Shown here: positions 35,701-44,470 of the stretch, one piece after another
Layout: every line of letters begins with the position of its first letter
Numbering within the stretch: position 1 is the first letter of the stretch
NCBI GenBank assembly: GCA_024640955.1
Contig: JAHEDZ010000006.1
Coordinates: forward strand, 32,503 to 96,502
DNA from: Oceanospirillaceae bacterium
GTDB lineage: Bacteria; Pseudomonadota; Gammaproteobacteria; Pseudomonadales; Balneatricaceae
Direction: 5' to 3'
DNA: 64,000 bases
Position numbers and translations under genes: made by a program
Notes under the pieces: generated by a model
What the model was told of the DNA's origin: nothing
What the model saw: only the letters and a program-made list of their open reading frames with translations
The model's database searches: none

Positions 35701-36904
35701 ACTGCTCTAAGCTCAGAGTTTCGCGGCGGCTGCCGATTGCGCTGAGGTTAGTCGCGCTCAAATCAACAGCGGTTTGCGACTCGTTTGAAAGGTCGGGCAA
35801 ATTCAGATTCACAGAGCCCAATTCAAGTTTTTGACCGCCTTGGTTCAAATCTAATTCAGTGGCACTGAGTGTGCCTGATCCCTCCAAGGCCAGAGTGGCG
35901 GGGTCGAAGTTCAGATCCGTCTCAAGCGACAGCGCAGCGAGCGCAGCAGCAAGATCACCCTCTGCAAGTTGAACTTGGGCGGCTTCAAGCAATCCGTTAA
36001 CGGCTAGCTCGACTATGGGTTCGGCGCCCTCTTTCAGGTTAAGTTGCTGCGAGCTCATCCCCTGCCAACTGAGACTACCCAGTTCGGCTCGACGCTCGTT
36101 CTGAGTAACAGAGACGTCGCTCAACTGCACAGTACCAGATTGAGAGAGCCAGGCTTGGTAACCCTCCAGCGCCAACTCAACGCTTAGGTTTAGGTCGACA
36201 GTCGCGGCCAGCCCGGGAGAGAAGGCTTCGATCAACGGTGTCAGCTCCAACTGGCGCAGCGCCAGCTGGACTGAAAGTGTTTTGCGCTCCGGTAGCGGCA
36301 AAGCGGAGGAGTCGATGGTGATTGGCGCACCATTGAGACGCCCAACAAAGCGCAGATCGGTCGCTTCGAGGGGCGACCACTGATATAGCCCACCAATATT
36401 CAGACGCTCAATATTAAGTTTCTGCGAGGCGCTTGGCTGTAGCAGTTCGATATCCACATCAACCAGTTCAATCAGGTCTGAACCGAACTCGTAGTTACTA
36501 GCGCTCTCCTGTGCGGTTTCAGTTTGCGACTCTCCACCCAGCAATACGATTGGGCCAAGCAGCAGTAGCTGGTCTTCTTGCCTAAGTTGAGCTGTGACAC
36601 CCTCAAGTCGCAGACCCGACAGACGCAGACGATTATCTAGCAGCTCCCGCAGATATATATCGAAGCTAAGACGTTCAACGCTCAGCGCAGAGCGCTCTTG
36701 ATGGCTTATATGGAGCCCCTGAAGCTCGAGCTTCGCATTCAGCCAATCAATACGTACTCGCTTTAGTTGGGCACTCTCTGCCCCCTGCTCAAGCAACGAA
36801 TAGACAACAAAGTCTCGTGCCACATAAGGCACTGTGTGGACTGTTAAAGCGCCCACCATAATCAGAGCTGCGAGCCAATAAACCAGTCTCATAGAGTCAG
36901 TCAT
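32747..36904 (-). CDS. Giant AsmA/DUF748-type envelope protein
   Basis: 1385-residue protein with one N-terminal transmembrane helix (about 7-27) and a very long periplasmic part rich in short leucine-containing beta repeats (patterns such as LNLAGLAGNLQLNQ, SLSGLEAG), as in AsmA-like proteins and the DUF748 family. Such proteins bridge the envelope and are linked to lipid transport or outer-membrane integrity. The C-terminal 110 residues resemble the terminal region of DUF748 proteins (NQAGRDYAAKLGGMMQERPGL). A 9-base in-frame microsatellite codes for (Gly-Ala-Glu) repeats near residue 440. Its role here is inferred from family resemblance. Confidence 0.85.
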   Translation of the reverse strand: MTDSMRLVYWLAALIMVGALTVHTVPYVARDFVVYSLLEQGAESAQLKRVRIDWLNAKLELQGLHISHQERSALSVERLSFDIYLRELLDNRLRLSGLRLEGVTAQLRQEDQLLLLGPIVLLGGESQTETAQESASNYEFGSDLIELVDVDIELLQPSASQKLNIERLNIGGLYQWSPLEATDLRFVGRLNGAPITIDSSALPLPERKTLSVQLALRQLELTPLIEAFSPGLAATVDLNLSVELALEGYQAWLSQSGTVQLSDVSVTQNERRAELGSLSWQGMSSQQLNLKEGAEPIVELAVNGLLEAAQVQLAEGDLAAALAALSLETDLNFDPATLALEGSGTLSATELDLNQGGQKLELGSVNLNLPDLSNESQTAVDLSATNLSAIGSRRETLSLEQLKAELTLGQQSGQPIWQPVSIAGDISLSGLEAGAEGAEGAEGAEVALAELQAKLSSSSLSTVENLAFDASFSELSAIQADSTARFNSGNVALQYDATTEQVKLRSKLAQSHLALRDQQLSSDSISADIKGTLPLDFNKFSGEVGLQSQRLAYLAPETTHSLASLDLQSALSLLFPSEQNPISIELVERLELSADLQAVALESPEIDGQIKSLALETDLASRTGAAKVALKIDQADLNTPAISAKAEAYRAVLDGVFGQQWQRFVGALELESNGAEVKASELDANWKALSFAGPVKLQLTADVLSQPLTLRGDLGVKQLDLKAAETNLNLAGLAGNLQLNQQEALSVAASLKFDGFDLDQSGQRVKLSSAQLRPNLNFSHSLAELDPLAVSGGVQLSLNELDANLPGQDLSLTRLTSNLQLQSDTKRQSLTGSLSSGGLSYQADQLSLELAEFSAQPEILRDSSGVRLDTPVSLSGVSYRDADQIAGLDSLNGSLSTRLNPDLSLLGAELNALSLNGLRAELDEIIRLDQAQVAKLTLEMPMRAQLQQLELSQFSLGPQEANLVSLSALHLDRAAFDDDLLDLGVLVTENLQANLQSELNSKALKPESNTSQPDSVQRSSEPTQHRKLPIDIKLQSFDARGQTQLNYRDSSLAAPLNLNLVASQLSAASWDSRAGKPLAINLRAKLNESADISVDASLTPLKAKPDGQWQAQISSLQMPMLSPLVQTFAGYQIRAGALSLDAKGTLESGQLKGSNALRIQRLEVQRGNVGAADETDKLFTMPLPSAVSLLEKEDRLIELDLPVSGDINDPKFNYQDIIQIVVTKGVKEGATLYLTNALQPFGAIYMLYNTVKDVNENGRFIQLQPLEFDPATVELNQAGRDYAAKLGGMMQERPGLTLEICPVTLVSEEQLLWEALVTAQESAEKALTGKALGEEWNQRIASLASGRVESLRSALLRLGVANERIFPCLANSGATEGAPRVELAF

Positions 36905-37093
36905 TCCAGCTAAAATAATTTGAGATAGAGCGTTAAGCTTAGTTCAGCTCCGCAGTTTCGACACAAGAAGAGCTCAGCAATCTAAAACCAAAGAGCTAGA
37001 TTCAGCGCAAGCGTTTGACGGTGCATCAGTGGCCAACACCTGCTAGAATCCGCGCCAAATTTTTTGACTTGAATCAACTTTTTTGGAGTTAAC

Positions 37094-37216
37094 ATGGCGC
37101 ACGAAGATTTCAAAGGCGACGAAAGCGGCTGGGGCTGGATTGTTATCAACTTGGTTGCTTTGGCTTGGATTACCATGCCTGTAAGCATCGCACTGACGCA
37201 GATTGTGCAGTGGTAA
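37094..37216 (+). CDS. 40-residue single-pass membrane peptide
   Basis: Short gene with ATG at 37094 and a well-placed TTGGAG site. The product MAHEDFKGDESGWGWIVINL continues with a hydrophobic stretch and ends QIVQW. One transmembrane segment spans about residues 15-36; the tryptophans at both ends look like interface anchors. It is monocistronic, between the DUF748-type gene (divergent) and rpiA (convergent). Function unknown. Confidence 0.65.
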   Translation: MAHEDFKGDESGWGWIVINLVALAWITMPVSIALTQIVQW

Positions 37217-37273
37217 GCGGCGTGATCCACGCTAATCCCGCGAAATCGCACAGCATCGCTAAGCTGCTGGCGG

Positions 37274-37948
37274 TTAGTCCGCCTTGATAACTTCGACACC
37301 TTCAGGTGTCGACATTATCAGAAGATCAGCGCCGCGCAGTGCAAACAGACCCACCGTAACGACACCGGCAATATTGTTGATCTGATCCTCGGCCGCTTTC
37401 GGATCCAGAATACTCATATTATGAACATCCAAGATGATGTTGCCGTTATCAGTCACCACACCCTGACGATACTCTGGCTCGCCACCGAGTTTTACCAGTT
37501 CACGAGCGACAAAAGAGCGAGCCATTGGAATCACTTCGACGGGTAGAGGGAAGGCCCCAAGCAGATCGACCTGCTTGCTCTGGTCAACAATACAGACAAA
37601 CTCTTTTGAAGCTCCGGCGACAATCTTCTCTCGCGTCAGCGCTGCACCGCCGCCTTTAATCAAGTTCAGGTGCGGGTCAAACTCATCGGCGCCATCCACA
37701 TAGAACTCAAGACCACCCGTCTGATTGAGGTCCACAACCTCAATACCGTGCGAGCGCAGACGGTCTGCTGAGGCCTCAGAGCTGGCAACGGCTGACTGGA
37801 ACTTATCCTTATGCTGCGCCAAGGCATCAATAAAACAGTTTGCGGTTGAGCCTGTGCCGATACCGATGATGTCATCTGACTTGAGTTTCGGAACAACGTA
37901 ATCGATCGCTGCTTGGGCAACTGCCTGTTTCATCTCATCTTGAGTCAT
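37274..37948 (-). CDS. rpiA: Ribose-5-phosphate isomerase A
   Basis: 224-residue enzyme of the pentose phosphate pathway interconverting ribose 5-phosphate and ribulose 5-phosphate. Phosphate-binding [15 protein letters not shown], active-site DGADEFD and [13 protein letters not shown], and LPVEVIPMA are all present, and length and N-terminus ([10 protein letters not shown]) match E. coli RpiA. Divergent from ilvA, a neighbour arrangement common in gammaproteobacteria. Confidence 0.97.
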   Translation of the reverse strand: MTQDEMKQAVAQAAIDYVVPKLKSDDIIGIGTGSTANCFIDALAQHKDKFQSAVASSEASADRLRSHGIEVVDLNQTGGLEFYVDGADEFDPHLNLIKGGGAALTREKIVAGASKEFVCIVDQSKQVDLLGAFPLPVEVIPMARSFVARELVKLGGEPEYRQGVVTDNGNIILDVHNMSILDPKAAEDQINNIAGVVTVGLFALRGADLLIMSTPEGVEVIKAD

Positions 37949-38081
37949 CGGTTAGGTCTCACCAGATTCTTATAAAAAGTGTCGCGATTATACGTGAACT
38001 GGCTAGTTTTGTAGACGAAATTAGCCCAAATCTATACCATTTGTGCACTAGAAATGATCAGGTTCGCGAGTAACTCCGACT

Positions 38082-39596
38082 ATGCAGCGCTATATCCGTA
38101 AAATTCTTGAAGCACGCGTCTATGACGTTGCCGAACAGACGCCTCTAAGCGAGGCGCGTGGTCTGTCCGAGCGTCTGCATAACCACGTGCTACTCAAACG
38201 TGAAGATGAACAACCGGTCTTCTCGTTCAAGATTCGTGGCGCCTATAACCGTATGGTCCAACTCACTGATGAGGAGAAGGCACGCGGTGTGATCACCGCG
38301 TCTGCTGGCAACCACGCCCAGGGTGTTGCCTACTCTGCTCGCCATCTGGGCATCAAAGCGACAATCGTCATGCCCAAGACGACCCCATCAGTCAAAGTGG
38401 ATAACGTGCGCCGCATGGGTGGCCGCGCAGTGCTGCATGGCGATGCATTTGATGATGCACGCAAACACGCCGCAAAATTGATGGGTGAGAAAGGCCTTAC
38501 ATACATCCCGCCGTACGACGATATGGAAGTGATCGCCGGACAAGGCACAGTGGGCATGGAGATCCTGCGCCAGCACACGGGGCCAATCGACGCAGTGTTT
38601 GTTCCTGTTGGCGGTGGCGGACTAATCGCTGGTGTTGCAGCCTACATCAAATACCTGCGCCCCGAGACCAAAGTGATCGGCGTTGAGTTTGAAGAGTCAG
38701 CTTGCCTTGCGCTCGCTATGAAAGAGGGGCATCGCGCCGTGCTGGATACCGTTGGCATCTTCGCCGATGGTGTGGCCGTTGCTCAGATAGGCGAACACAC
38801 TTGGGATATCTGCAAAGATCATGTCGATGAGGTGATCACGGTTGGCGTCGATGAGATTTGTGCCGCGGTCAAAGACATCTATGACGACACTCGCTCAATC
38901 TCTGAGCCTGCAGGTGCACTCGCCGTTGCGGGCCTGAAAGCTTATGTTGAGCGCGAACAATGCACCGACCAAACGCTGATCGCAATTAACTCAGGCGCTA
39001 ACGTCAACTTCGATCGTCTGCGTCACATAGCTGAACGCTCTGAGCTGGGTGAGAAGAGAGAAATGCTGATCGCTGCCCAGATTCCGGAGCGCCCGGGTGC
39101 GTTCAAGAATTTCTGTAAGGTGCTGGGCAACCGCAACATCACCGAGTTCAACTACCGCTATGCGGATTCGCAGGCCGCGATCGTATTCGCCGGCGTACAG
39201 GTGAACCCTGACAACGGCGGTCGCGCGGAGCTGATGGGAGAACTCGAGCAGGAGCTCGATCAAGTCGAAGACCTGACTGACAACGAGATGGCCAAGGTCC
39301 ATGTACGCTACATGGTCGGTGGTCACAAGCCAGCTCAAGTTGAGCACGAGCTTCTCTACCGCTTCGAGTTTCCAGAGCGTCCCGGAGCACTGATGAAGTT
39401 CCTCAACAAGCTAGGCGGACGCTGGAATATCTCGATGTTTCACTACCGTAATCACGGAGCTGCTTACGGCCGTGTACTGGTAGGAATGGAAGTCCCCCCA
39501 GAGGATCGTGAAAAAGTCGACCATTACCTCGACGAGCTCGGTTATACCTGGTTTGATGAGACCCAGAACCCGGCATATACTCTGTTTTTGGGCTAG
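38082..39596 (+). CDS. ilvA: Biosynthetic threonine ammonia-lyase
   Basis: 504-residue PLP enzyme converting threonine to 2-oxobutanoate, the first step to isoleucine. Lys50 in FSFKIRGAYN binds PLP, and the glycine loop PVGGGGLIAG follows. Two ACT-like regulatory domains are seen in the last 170 residues (RPGAFKNFCKVLG and RPGALMKFLNKLGG), as in the isoleucine-inhibited biosynthetic enzyme. A small inverted repeat GCGACA/TGTCGC (39597-39616) follows the stop codon. Confidence 0.97.
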   Translation: MQRYIRKILEARVYDVAEQTPLSEARGLSERLHNHVLLKREDEQPVFSFKIRGAYNRMVQLTDEEKARGVITASAGNHAQGVAYSARHLGIKATIVMPKTTPSVKVDNVRRMGGRAVLHGDAFDDARKHAAKLMGEKGLTYIPPYDDMEVIAGQGTVGMEILRQHTGPIDAVFVPVGGGGLIAGVAAYIKYLRPETKVIGVEFEESACLALAMKEGHRAVLDTVGIFADGVAVAQIGEHTWDICKDHVDEVITVGVDEICAAVKDIYDDTRSISEPAGALAVAGLKAYVEREQCTDQTLIAINSGANVNFDRLRHIAERSELGEKREMLIAAQIPERPGAFKNFCKVLGNRNITEFNYRYADSQAAIVFAGVQVNPDNGGRAELMGELEQELDQVEDLTDNEMAKVHVRYMVGGHKPAQVEHELLYRFEFPERPGALMKFLNKLGGRWNISMFHYRNHGAAYGRVLVGMEVPPEDREKVDHYLDELGYTWFDETQNPAYTLFLG

Positions 39597-39685
39597 GCGA
39601 CAGATCGAAATGTCGCGACATACGAGGTAGATGTCGAGACCTGTTCTGCGCTGAGCCTGCTTATAAAGACCTCTCGAAGCGACAC

Positions 39686-40969
39686 TCATCGGGACTGCAA
39701 TTTGGTTAGCAGTTCCGGTTCGTCCAGCAGCTTCAAGAACTCCAAAATCCGAACTATCTCTGCATCGCTCAACCCGAGAGGCTGGAGGTCAACAGAACGC
39801 TTGATGCGCTCCAACTCACGTTTGTCGGCAAATCCAATCCAATCAATCATCTCGATATGCGGCGCCTCAGGCAAAATAGCCTGGGAGCGGTCGTAGTTCT
39901 CAAGTGCAGCAATGGGGTCGTCATGATGCTCGATCATCGCACGCAACGTCGCGTAAGCTCCGTTGTGGCCATAGGGTGCCGTAAAGGATAAGTTCCTTAA
40001 ACTCGGCACTTTGAATGCGTAAGCATCCTCTGCCCGATTACTCACACCCATACGACCGACATCTCGTGCCCAAGGGTCCCACTGACGTGTACGACCCGGA
40101 CCCATGGGAGGCAAACCCAGAGAGTAATAATTACCGTCGCTAAACAGCGGTCCTGAGTGGCATTCACCACATTGGCCTTTGCCATAGAACAGCTGCATTC
40201 CAGCCTTCTGATCAGCAGTCATATCAATCTGCTCACCACGCGATAACCGGTCAATAGGCGCGTTAAAACTTTGGAATTCAGAGTTGATGTAATCGCCAAT
40301 CGCGTTGGCTAAATGTGTATATTCAGTATCTCGTCGCCGCTCCAGATTCGGATACGCCGCACTAATCAAATCCCAGTACTCATCTTCGGCAATTACACGT
40401 TCAACGATGACCGGCCAAGCGTAATCAATACGCTGACGCACAGCGCCTATTATCTCGTTCTCCCCTGTATTACCTGCCATCTCGAATTGAGCCGTTACCG
40501 GAAGCGTAGCCTGTACCGCCGACAAACTCGTTAGGCCATGTGGCAACCAAGCCTCGGCGGGGCTGTCATACCCGGAGGGAGCATCAGGATCTAACGAGAC
40601 ACGCCCGTCCCAAAACTGTTCGGTGACAGACTTGTGTCCTAGATTAAACAGGTGGGGCGAGTGGCGTGGTACACGTTTCATAATCTCAGGGTTGGCTTTG
40701 CGATCTGGGCCAATACCGATTGCCCCCTCGCCCAACCCTAATGAGAGACCATCTGCAGTGCCATGATCGGGGTGATGACAGGTCTGGCACGAGATATTTT
40801 GATTCCCACTCAAAATTTCATCAGCGAAGAGCCTTTTACCCAGCTCGACAGTCTCAGGACGAGTGGTAAGATAATCCTCCACTCCGATCGGCTGCCATGG
40901 CAGCTCAGCAAACACGGGCAAAGGGATCAGAATTAAAATGCTTAGAAGTTTGGCTTTAACAACTTGCAT
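39686..40969 (-). CDS. Periplasmic di-heme cytochrome c peroxidase family protein
   Basis: 427-residue exported protein of the CcpA/MauG group. Signal peptide at residues 1-21; heme-binding motifs CQTCH (61-65) and CGECH (267-271). The segment PSLRNLSFTAPYGHNGAYATLRAM is typical. It would reduce hydrogen peroxide, or oxidise an unknown substrate, using electrons from a c-type cytochrome. The 5' end overlaps the 5' end of the Sel1 gene on the other strand by 32 bases, so one of the two starts may be further in, although each signal peptide needs its full length. Confidence 0.88.
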   Translation of the reverse strand: MQVVKAKLLSILILIPLPVFAELPWQPIGVEDYLTTRPETVELGKRLFADEILSGNQNISCQTCHHPDHGTADGLSLGLGEGAIGIGPDRKANPEIMKRVPRHSPHLFNLGHKSVTEQFWDGRVSLDPDAPSGYDSPAEAWLPHGLTSLSAVQATLPVTAQFEMAGNTGENEIIGAVRQRIDYAWPVIVERVIAEDEYWDLISAAYPNLERRRDTEYTHLANAIGDYINSEFQSFNAPIDRLSRGEQIDMTADQKAGMQLFYGKGQCGECHSGPLFSDGNYYSLGLPPMGPGRTRQWDPWARDVGRMGVSNRAEDAYAFKVPSLRNLSFTAPYGHNGAYATLRAMIEHHDDPIAALENYDRSQAILPEAPHIEMIDWIGFADKRELERIKRSVDLQPLGLSDAEIVRILEFLKLLDEPELLTKLQSR

Positions 40970-41417
40970 AGCGCTATCAACTCCAGTCTTGGCTATCGAT
41001 GTCGAAGATGCGAAAAATATGATGGAACGCGGCGATTACGAACAGGCCTACAAGGTACTGTATCCGATGGCTCAAACCGGAAATGCTGAAGCTGAAGAGC
41101 TGATTGGCAGCATGTATGCGCTGGGTACCGGTGTTGAACGTGACGATATTCGTGCCTTCGAGTGGTATCTTCGCGCTAGTTTGCGTGGCCATCCGGGCGC
41201 TCAATCGGGTATCGGCTGGTACTACGAGGTCGGCCGCGGCATGCCGGCTCCGGATCTGGTACGAGGCTATGCCTGGTACACTCTCTCCGCCATCGGTGGC
41301 GACCCGGACGCTGCAATCAGTCTTGAGGAGATCGTTAAGAAAATGACACCTGAAGAGATTGAGCAGAGCCTGATTCTGGTTAAAGATTACCGCGCTCATA
41401 TCTACCCATTCCAATAA
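40938..41417 (+). CDS. Exported Sel1-repeat protein
   Basis: 159-residue protein with a signal peptide (MLRSLALTTCIALSTPVLA) and about two to three Sel1-like repeats (NAEAEELIGSMYALGTGVERDDIRAFEWYLRA-type pattern and GAQSGIGWYYEVGRG). Such repeats mediate protein contacts. Divergent from, and overlapping by 32 bases with, the di-heme peroxidase gene. No partner can be named. A bidirectional terminator follows. Confidence 0.85.
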   Translation: MLRSLALTTCIALSTPVLAIDVEDAKNMMERGDYEQAYKVLYPMAQTGNAEAEELIGSMYALGTGVERDDIRAFEWYLRASLRGHPGAQSGIGWYYEVGRGMPAPDLVRGYAWYTLSAIGGDPDAAISLEEIVKKMTPEEIEQSLILVKDYRAHIYPFQ

Positions 41418-41418
41418 A

Positions 41419-41444
41419 ACAGGGGGACTCAAACGTCCCCCTGT
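41419..41444. terminator. Bidirectional terminator between Sel1 gene and dctP-like gene
   Basis: Perfect 10-base stem ACAGGGGGAC / GTCCCCCTGT with a six-base loop. On the minus strand it is followed by TTTTATT, so it best serves the leftward TRAP operon; it lies just past the converging Sel1 gene. Confidence 0.88.
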
Positions 41445-41459
41445 TCTCGTAGCGCTAAA

Positions 41460-42524
41460 TTACATCAGGTCGCGTTCATACTCTTCAGCAAACTTGGCTT
41501 CAGCTCCCTGAGAAGCCGCCTGGAAAGCTTTGAAGAATCGATCACCTTCACGTACGTTAGTTTGGAACCAGTCATACACAGGCTTCGCAGCTTCGGCCAG
41601 TGCGGCTTTCTCTGCAGGTGTTGGCACATAGAGTTCGCCACCGATCTCTTTGAACTCCTGGTATGCCTGAATTGACTTACGCTTAGGGCTAGCGAAGGTT
41701 GCCTGCTGCAGCGCAGCGAATCCATCCACAACCACTTTGCGCATATCTTCTGGCATCGAGGTGAACACTTCGTTGTTCATCATCCACAACGCTGCCATGT
41801 AGGCGTGGCCATCCAGAGTTACGTATTTCAGGCCAGCTTCAGGGAATTTCATACCCATAATATCGGTGATACCGTTTTTAGAACCGTCGACCACACCGGT
41901 CTGGAAGCTAGAGAAGAGCTCTGGCCAAGGGATTGGAGTTGGACTTGCACCGAGCGCTTTAACCAGTTCCTGCGGCAGATCCGCCACAACGGTACGGATC
42001 TTTAGACCGTCGAAGTCCGCTGGAGATTTCAGAGTCCGCTTAGTATTCGCAAAGTTACGCCAGCCACCCGTGTTACCTATAGTCATCAGACGTACAACAC
42101 CGTCAGAGTCTGCGAGCATTTGATCGCGCAGATCACGCACGAAAGGCCCAGTCAGTACCTCTTCAGCGACACGGTCATTCGCCATGACGTAAGGCAGGTC
42201 AAACATCTGTACGTATGGGAAAGTACTTGCGACACCACCTGAGGTAGAGATGTAGATATCGACGCTACCATCCTCAATAGCCTGCAAACACTCTGTACCG
42301 TTAGCACAAAGCTGCGTGCCGATGTACAGATCAACTTTGATCGCACCGTTACTTGCAGCCTCTACGTAGTCTTTGAAAACAACAAGACCGTCATAGTCTT
42401 CGTCGTTCTCGTTTGAGTTTGCCACGGCACGTAGGTTGTAGTCAGCCGCCATTGCCGCGCCAGATAGCGCAATGCTTGAGCCGATCAAGGCTGCACTCAA
42501 CATTTTCTTGGTTTTATTAAACAT
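41460..42524 (-). CDS. TRAP transporter solute-binding protein (DctP family)
   Basis: 354-residue periplasmic receptor with a signal peptide (to about residue 26, SGAAMAADYN). The ligand-binding arginine region is DFDGLKIRTVVADLPQELVKALGASPTPIPWPELFSSFQTGVVDG, which is the DctP signature area; the ligand is probably an organic acid. Third gene of the leftward dctQ-dctM-dctP set, 51 bases after dctM. Ligand identity cannot be read from the sequence. Confidence 0.92.
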   Translation of the reverse strand: MFNKTKKMLSAALIGSSIALSGAAMAADYNLRAVANSNENDEDYDGLVVFKDYVEAASNGAIKVDLYIGTQLCANGTECLQAIEDGSVDIYISTSGGVASTFPYVQMFDLPYVMANDRVAEEVLTGPFVRDLRDQMLADSDGVVRLMTIGNTGGWRNFANTKRTLKSPADFDGLKIRTVVADLPQELVKALGASPTPIPWPELFSSFQTGVVDGSKNGITDIMGMKFPEAGLKYVTLDGHAYMAALWMMNNEVFTSMPEDMRKVVVDGFAALQQATFASPKRKSIQAYQEFKEIGGELYVPTPAEKAALAEAAKPVYDWFQTNVREGDRFFKAFQAASQGAEAKFAEEYERDLM

Positions 42525-42575
42525 GTTGCTTCCTCTTGCTTGCTGGTTGAGGCTAGGCCTCAGTTTTAATCAGGG

Positions 42576-43868
42576 TTAATTAGCTAGCCCTAACAATCTC
42601 GGTACCGTCATCGATATCGCCGGGAAATAGGTGATTAAGAAGATCACCAAGATCTCGACCGCCAGAAACGGCAGAATCGCACGACTGATAGTTTCTACTT
42701 TTTCTCCCGACACGGAGCTAGCGACAAACAACACCAGGCCCATCGGCGGCGTCGCCAATCCAACAGTCAGGTTGACGCTCATAATGATTGCGAAGTGCAC
42801 GGGGTCTATACCCATGCTGATAAAAACAGGGCCAAGAATAGGACCGAGGATGATGATTGCAGGACCCGCATCCAGGAACATGCCGACAACAAATAACAAG
42901 ATATTGATCATGAATAACAGCATGTAAACCGAGTCGCTCAGACTCAGAACGTAAGTCGCCAGATCCTCGGCAACATGCGACAGACTTACCACTGTTTTAA
43001 AAGCTATAGCGGCTCCAACTAGCAGCAGTACAACTGCACTAGACATAGCTGCTTTATTGAAGATTTCAGGCAGTTCGCTCATCTTCAATGTGCGTGTAAT
43101 GAAGAGACTCAGAACCAAGGCATAAGCTACTGCAATGGCACTCGCCTCAGTCGGGGTGAAGATACCGCCTAGGATACCGCCCAGTATAATAACGGGTGTA
43201 AGCAGCGGCAGAAACGCACTCCGCGCTGCCTGACCGCGCTCACTCCAGTTTGCTTTCTTGCTGGCAACTGGAAAGTCGTATTTGCGCGCCATCACAGAAG
43301 TGATCGCCATCAGCGCCAAACCTACCAGAATACCCGGCACCAGACCCGCAGCGAATAGCGCGGCAACCGACACTTCCATCGTGTAAGCGTAGATAATCAT
43401 GATGCCGCTGGGCGGGATAATCGGCCCTATTACCGAGCTAGCGGCGGTAATTGCAGCTGCAAATTTACGCTTGTAACCGTTTTTCTCCATTGCGGGAATC
43501 AACATAGACCCCAGGGCACTGGTGTCGGCTACAGCACTACCAGAGAGGCCAGCAAAGAGCATAGAACTAAATATATTTACATGCGCCAAACCACCGCGAA
43601 TGTGACCTAGCAACGACTGGCTAAAATGCACCAAAGAGAGAGTGATGCCGCCACGGTTCATCAGTTCGCCCGCCAACATAAAGAAGGGGATTGCCATGAG
43701 CGGAAAGCTATCAATTCCGTTATAGATATTTCGGAAAAGTAATGGGATATCGCGATCCATATCCAGCAACAGCAACATAGAACCGGGGGCGGCCAACATT
43801 GCGAAGAAGACCGGCATCCCGATCAATATCAGAATTAGGAACAGCGGCAGAAAAAAAGTTAGGCTCAT
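42576..43868 (-). CDS. TRAP transporter large membrane subunit (DctM)
   Basis: 430-residue permease with about twelve hydrophobic segments; the DctM signatures GSSVADTSALGSMLIPAM-like segment and IGPIIPPSGIMIIYAY are present. It moves the substrate with sodium. Overlaps the dctQ end by four bases, so the two are coupled. Confidence 0.93.
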   Translation of the reverse strand: MSLTFFLPLFLILILIGMPVFFAMLAAPGSMLLLLDMDRDIPLLFRNIYNGIDSFPLMAIPFFMLAGELMNRGGITLSLVHFSQSLLGHIRGGLAHVNIFSSMLFAGLSGSAVADTSALGSMLIPAMEKNGYKRKFAAAITAASSVIGPIIPPSGIMIIYAYTMEVSVAALFAAGLVPGILVGLALMAITSVMARKYDFPVASKKANWSERGQAARSAFLPLLTPVIILGGILGGIFTPTEASAIAVAYALVLSLFITRTLKMSELPEIFNKAAMSSAVVLLLVGAAIAFKTVVSLSHVAEDLATYVLSLSDSVYMLLFMINILLFVVGMFLDAGPAIIILGPILGPVFISMGIDPVHFAIIMSVNLTVGLATPPMGLVLFVASSVSGEKVETISRAILPFLAVEILVIFLITYFPAISMTVPRLLGLAN

Positions 43869-44380
43869 GCTGACTGCTCCCTGCTAAATAGTGCCTTAAG
43901 ATGTTTCAGTGCCAACTCGATACTCACGAACAGCATGGTGAAGTAGCACACCGCCATCGCTAGATAGATCCAAGCCCTAGGAAGGTTGAAACTAGCCGCG
44001 CGAGTGCGAAAACCTCGCTGAAAGAAATCGATCGAGATATCGCTCAAAATCACCAGGATGGCGACCGCCACGCAGGTTAACACCAAGCGTAGTAAGCGAC
44101 TTAAGAAACTGGGGAGGGAGTCGGGTAAAAGCGTAATCGCAACAAAGTCGCCGCGACGAAGTGCCGGAGCGGCCACGAGAGCCATCATCCAGATCATCAG
44201 CGCACGAGCAACCTCTTCCGGCCAAGGTAAAGCGTTGTTGAGGACGTAACGCATAAAAACCTGTAGCAGAATGGTTGCGACCATAACAGTAACTAGCACC
44301 CAGGCAATACCTAGGCCCAGCTTACCCAGTTGATCGTTTAGCCACCCAAGCGCAGTTAACGCTTTGTCTACTGCTCTCAT
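43865..44380 (-). CDS. TRAP transporter small membrane subunit (DctQ)
   Basis: 171-residue four-helix membrane protein with the DctQ motif LPWPEEVARALMIWM and RRGDFVAITLLPDSLP. First gene of the TRAP set; upstream lie A/T-rich DNA and the inverted repeat at 44428-44460. Confidence 0.92.
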   Translation of the reverse strand: MRAVDKALTALGWLNDQLGKLGLGIAWVLVTVMVATILLQVFMRYVLNNALPWPEEVARALMIWMMALVAAPALRRGDFVAITLLPDSLPSFLSRLLRLVLTCVAVAILVILSDISIDFFQRGFRTRAASFNLPRAWIYLAMAVCYFTMLFVSIELALKHLKALFSREQSA

Positions 44381-44427
44381 TGACTGTCCTTTATTATATT
44401 TTTTGTTTTTACCCCAAAGGGACCTCT

Positions 44428-44460
44428 CGCGACTATCAGCCAGTCAGTCCGATAGTCGCG
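44428..44460. other. Inverted repeat between aldo/keto reductase gene and dctQ
   Basis: Perfect 10-base arms CGCGACTATC (44428-44437) and GATAGTCGCG (44451-44460) around 13 bases. It lies after the reductase stop and 47 bases before dctQ on the same strand. It may be a terminator or attenuator, although no T-tract directly follows, or a regulator-binding site. Confidence 0.6.
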
Positions 44461-44470
44461 TCAACTTTAC

